Made by a program: the position numbers and the translations under genes. A stretch of 64,000 nucleotides of DNA from Ruminococcaceae bacterium FB2012 (GTDB taxonomy: Bacteria > Bacillota > Clostridia > Oscillospirales > Ruminococcaceae): positions 62,001 to 126,000 of the forward strand of contig FMXS01000009.1 in NCBI GenBank assembly GCA_900104495.1, read 5' to 3'. A model generated the notes under the pieces. The model was not told the DNA's origin. It searched no databases and worked only from the letters and a program-made list of their open reading frames with translations. Positions 61,319 through 64,000 of this stretch are shown in pieces (the stretch's first letter is position 1; every line of letters begins with the position of its first letter).

Positions 61319-61863
61319 GCGAGCAGATCATCCCGACCGAGGAGCCCCGCAGACGCAGGCTGCCTTGGAAACTGCTGGTGATACTGGCCGTGATCGCGGC
61401 CTTCGGCATCGGCATGGCGGTGGAAGTTTACAAACATTCGGACAGCAGGATGAAGTCCCTGCTGGAGAATAACAAGCAGAGCTTTGAAGCCTGCGCCGAC
61501 TTTTTCGGCATCGGCGGAGGCGCGGCGACAGTCACCGTCACCGACGAAAAGATCAATGATGAAAACAGCACCGCCGACTCCGCGAAAAAACGTGCGGTCT
61601 ATACCTCTGCGCAGTTTCTCGCCGAGAAGTATAAGGACTACCCGATCAGCGGGGACATATCCGAGCTTTCGGACGCAGGTGTCCAAAAAATCTCCCTCGT
61701 TGGCTATGAAGTCAGATTCTACACCGACATCGACTCCGGCCTCTGCTATATTTCCCCCGCTTCGCAGAACGAAAAAGGCTTCTACTATCCCGAAGGCTAC
61801 CTCGACGAAAACCGCATCGACGGCGACTGGTACCGCTTCGGCACCGACGTAAAAAAGAACTGA
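61315..61863 (+). CDS. Hypothetical single-pass membrane protein
   Basis: 182 residues, GTG start inside the trmB stop. An N-terminal basic segment precedes one membrane helix (about 19-40); the remaining 140 residues are extracytoplasmic, with Tyr/Asp-rich, beta-like sequence (VGYEVRFYTDIDSGLCYI). No family recognised. Translationally coupled to trmB by position. Confidence 0.7.
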   Translation: MSEQIIPTEEPRRRRLPWKLLVILAVIAAFGIGMAVEVYKHSDSRMKSLLENNKQSFEACADFFGIGGGAATVTVTDEKINDENSTADSAKKRAVYTSAQFLAEKYKDYPISGDISELSDAGVQKISLVGYEVRFYTDIDSGLCYISPASQNEKGFYYPEGYLDENRIDGDWYRFGTDVKKN

Positions 61864-61976
61864 AATATAATTATCAGCTATCAACGGTCAACTATCCGAT
61901 AATCAAGGCGCGTCTGTCATTTTCCCGGACAGGCGCGCATACTATTTAGCAAAACCTCTGAAAGGATATGTTGACT
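61864..61976. other. Intergenic repeats before the CwlD-like gene
   Basis: Near-repeated words (TTATCAGC, TATCAACG, GTCAAC, TATCCG; 61870-61898) are followed by an 11-bp hairpin with one G-T pair (61908-61918 with 61928-61938) lacking a T-run. No promoter consensus was found. Confidence 0.5.
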
Positions 61977-62726
61977 ATGAAACTCAGACAAAAGCTGCTT
62001 ACATACTTGTTCGCCGGAGCTGTCATCGCCGCCGGTATCGTCGGCTACGAGATCATTGACGGCGGCGTAAAGACCGGCAGGAAAGCCGTCGAAACCTCAG
62101 CAGAGACGGTGCTTCAGCGGCCCGTTATCGTCCTTGACGCCGGACACGGCGGCGCCGACGGCGGCTGCGTCTCCGTCAACGGCATCCCCGAGAAGAACAT
62201 CAACCTTTCTATCCTTCTGACCACCCGGGATATGCTGGATCTGCTGGGCTACGATGTCCGCTGTACCCGGGAGACCGACGTGTCTATCCACGACCAAGGG
62301 ATAGAGGGCCTTGCCAAGCAGAAAAAGTCGGATATGGATAACCGCCTTGCGATCATCAACGAAAGCGGGGCAGAGCTGGCCGTGTCCATTCATCAGAATC
62401 AGTTCACCGACCCCAAATACAGCGGAGCTCAAATGTTCTTCAAGGCCGACAGCCCCGAGAGCAGCGCCCTTGCGGATATTCTCAGGGAGCGCTTCCGGGT
62501 GTGGCTCCAGCCCGATAACGAGCGCGAGACCAAGCCCGTAGGCAGTGAGCTGTTTTTGATCCACAATGCCAAGTGTCCTGCGGTAATGGCCGAGTGCGGG
62601 TTCCTTTCCAATCCCGCAGAGGCGTCCAAACTCGAAACGCCAAACTATCAGCAGGAGGTGGCAATGGTCATCGCCGACGGCATCAACTGCTATGTCTTCC
62701 GCAAGAGACAGGGTGCTGACCGCTGA
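61977..62726 (+). CDS. CwlD-like N-acetylmuramoyl-L-alanine amidase
   Basis: 249 residues: one N-terminal membrane anchor and an Amidase_3 domain. LDAGHGGADGG (His ligand), the Glu in IPEKNINL, SIHQNQF (second His ligand) and MAECGFLSNP (catalytic Glu) are present, as in CwlD-type germination or wall amidases. Start ATG 61977 chosen for spacing from AAAGGA; ATG 61968 is too close. The role (sporulation or vegetative) cannot be told. Confidence 0.88.
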   Translation: MKLRQKLLTYLFAGAVIAAGIVGYEIIDGGVKTGRKAVETSAETVLQRPVIVLDAGHGGADGGCVSVNGIPEKNINLSILLTTRDMLDLLGYDVRCTRETDVSIHDQGIEGLAKQKKSDMDNRLAIINESGAELAVSIHQNQFTDPKYSGAQMFFKADSPESSALADILRERFRVWLQPDNERETKPVGSELFLIHNAKCPAVMAECGFLSNPAEASKLETPNYQQEVAMVIADGINCYVFRKRQGADR

Positions 62727-62784
62727 AATATCTATTATTATCAAAAAAATCCCGAAAACCTCTGTTTTTTTGTCATTATGGGAC

Positions 62785-62813
62785 TTGTAATTTTATCTCT
62801 TATGGTATATAAT
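62785..62813 (+). promoter_or_regulatory. Sigma-A promoter of the LCP gene at 62869
   Basis: TTGTAA (62785-62790), 17-bp spacer, TATAAT (62808-62813). Confidence 0.72.
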
Positions 62814-62868
62814 ATATTAGTATGGGTTTAAACAGTCCAATGATCACAAATAACAAGCGAGGTTTGTT

Positions 62869-64000
62869 ATGTCAGATAAAAAGAATTACGACCCTGCCGA
62901 GGAGCAGGATATAGAAGACGCTATCTCTGCGGCTATGGCTGCTAAGAAGAAACGACGTGTCCCGGCGGAGGAGCCCGAAGAGCTCCGCGAGCCCGATGCA
63001 GTTATCCCCGAGGATGACGATATCCGGCCGGAAGATAAGCCGAAGCGTTCACGGGGAACCGTTCATCGTGCTGATGACGGTGAATACGAAGACGGGGAAT
63101 ATCGGAAGCCCGCTGCGGCAAAGCCCCGCAAAAGCTCCGGACAGAAAAAGAAATCCGGCAAAAAGAAGAAAAAAGGCAAGTGGACCAAAAAGCAGACTTC
63201 GCTTTTCATCATCGGTATCCTGTTTCTTGTGCTCTGTCTGCTGGGATTGGGTCTTTATCTGCTGTTCAGCCACTATTACGGGCTGATGAAGAAGGGCTAT
63301 GACACCAGCTTTACCTCGGAGGCTCCGGTGGTAAGCGCCGACGATTCCACTCAGTCCGATACCTTCGATCCCATGACCGAAGAGGAAAGGATCAAGAAAC
63401 AGCTTGAGAACATCCAGGTAGATATGATGAAGGATTCCGAGGTGTTCAACATCCTGCTGGTAGGCCAGGACCTGCGCTCCACAAGTGAGGAGACCAAGGG
63501 CAACACCGACGTTATGATGATGATCTCCCTCAACCACAAGGATAAGACCATTACCATGACTTCCTTCATGCGTGATATCTGGCTCTATATTCCCCGCGTT
63601 GAGGTCTCCGACAGGCTCAACCGCGCCTTCTACGCAGGCGGACCTATCTACCTTGAAGACACCATAGAGTCCTATTTCGGAGTTGACATCGACAGATATA
63701 TCGTGGTAGACTTCAACCAGTTCATCACCATTGTTGATGCTCTCGGCGGACTGGATATCTATGTTACCCCCGACGAAGCCAACGGCTACGAGGGCGAAGA
63801 CCCGGACGGCGACAACACCCGCGGAATGCAGAATCCTCTGGATGAGCAGAACGCTATCCTCGGAAAACCCTGGGGCACCGACTATATCGAGATGAGCTAC
63901 GACATCGACGGCGAGGTGGTCCACCTCAACGGCAACCAGGCACTTGCTTACTCCAGGATCAGACACGTCGGCAACGTGGACTTCGACCGCACCAAGCGTC
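62869..64000 (+). CDS. LytR-CpsA-Psr family protein, N-terminal part (3' end outside window)
   Basis: At least 377 residues; open to the window edge, so no stop is seen. A charged cytoplasmic N-terminus with Lys clusters (to about residue 105) leads to one membrane helix (about 110-135) and an LCP domain starting near FNILLVGQDLRS, with TMTSFMRDIW and ALAYSRIRHVGN following. GCGAGG ribosome site before ATG 62869. A long insertion (GYEGEDPDGDNTRGM) lies within the domain. It is the second LCP gene here, after 12193. Confidence 0.9.
   Translation, partial: MSDKKNYDPAEEQDIEDAISAAMAAKKKRRVPAEEPEELREPDAVIPEDDDIRPEDKPKRSRGTVHRADDGEYEDGEYRKPAAAKPRKSSGQKKKSGKKKKKGKWTKKQTSLFIIGILFLVLCLLGLGLYLLFSHYYGLMKKGYDTSFTSEAPVVSADDSTQSDTFDPMTEEERIKKQLENIQVDMMKDSEVFNILLVGQDLRSTSEETKGNTDVMMMISLNHKDKTITMTSFMRDIWLYIPRVEVSDRLNRAFYAGGPIYLEDTIESYFGVDIDRYIVVDFNQFITIVDALGGLDIYVTPDEANGYEGEDPDGDNTRGMQNPLDEQNAILGKPWGTDYIEMSYDIDGEVVHLNGNQALAYSRIRHVGNVDFDRTKR

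Noticed and set aside
1..64000. Prophage, insertion sequence, CRISPR array, tRNA or rRNA
   Set aside because: No integrase, transposase, phage structural gene, regular repeat-spacer array or cloverleaf was found on reading both strands.

Overview
The window reads as chromosome of a Gram-positive anaerobe of the Ruminococcus / Oscillospiraceae type. This is inferred, not proven. The supporting signs are GC-rich coding sequence with AT-rich intergenic spaces, strong AGGAGG-type ribosome binding sites, and at least twenty near-consensus sigma-A promoters (TTGACA, 16-18 bp, TATAAT). It also carries AdhE fermentation, glycogen enzymes, a GTP-type PEP carboxykinase, two LytR-CpsA-Psr proteins, Clostridia-type small families (DUF1836, DUF3784-like), and secreted proteins with Ig-like repeats, cell-wall-binding repeats and transglutaminase folds. 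I see no phage, transposon, CRISPR array, rRNA or tRNA. One structural RNA is clear: the SRP RNA in front of dnaX.

Layout. 1-9.2 kb: end of a MATE transporter, a secreted Ig-repeat amidase (-), malQ-glgP (glycogen/maltodextrin breakdown), and a secreted transglutaminase-like protein. 9.3-16.5 kb: pckG (-), an ECF-type S component, an LCP protein, then SRP RNA-dnaX-ybaB-recR. 16.5-26.9 kb, all on the minus strand: a hexapeptide GlmU-like protein with glmM, then manA-glcK-ilvD-small secreted protein-pyrC-pyrF, and cls behind a hairpin. 27-33.5 kb: a second transglutaminase-like protein, then a two-component system with an HtrA protease and a DUF445 protein. 33.6-38.1 kb: a four-gene envelope cluster (MBOAT acyltransferase, AlgJ/X-like protein, two lipoproteins with a shared domain). 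38.1-41.2 kb: pheA, a HAD phosphatase and a third transglutaminase-like protein. 41.4-45.6 kb: nadB-membrane protein-nadC-DUF3592 protein-uridine phosphorylase. 45.6-55.3 kb: a kinase-fold protein lacking catalytic residues, adhE, azlCD, an SH3-like protein, a DRE-TIM aldolase-like enzyme, pepF and a small hypothetical protein. 55.6-57.9 kb: a DUF1836 regulator, two small proteins and an SPFH protein. 58-64 kb: flavodoxin-like reductase, galK, a TrmB with an altered core motif, a CwlD-like amidase and the start of a second LCP protein.

The dominant theme outside housekeeping is the cell envelope: two amidases, two LCP proteins, three transglutaminase-like secreted proteins, an O-acylation-type cluster, an HtrA two-component operon, cardiolipin synthase, an SPFH scaffold, and sugar-nucleotide genes. 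The best candidates for something undescribed are four. They are the paralogous transglutaminase/Ig-repeat surface proteins, the MBOAT-AlgJ/X-lipoprotein cluster, the DUF1836 module with symmetrical DNA at its promoter, and the catalytically degenerate APH-fold protein. Everything here comes from reading the sequence; no database search was possible.
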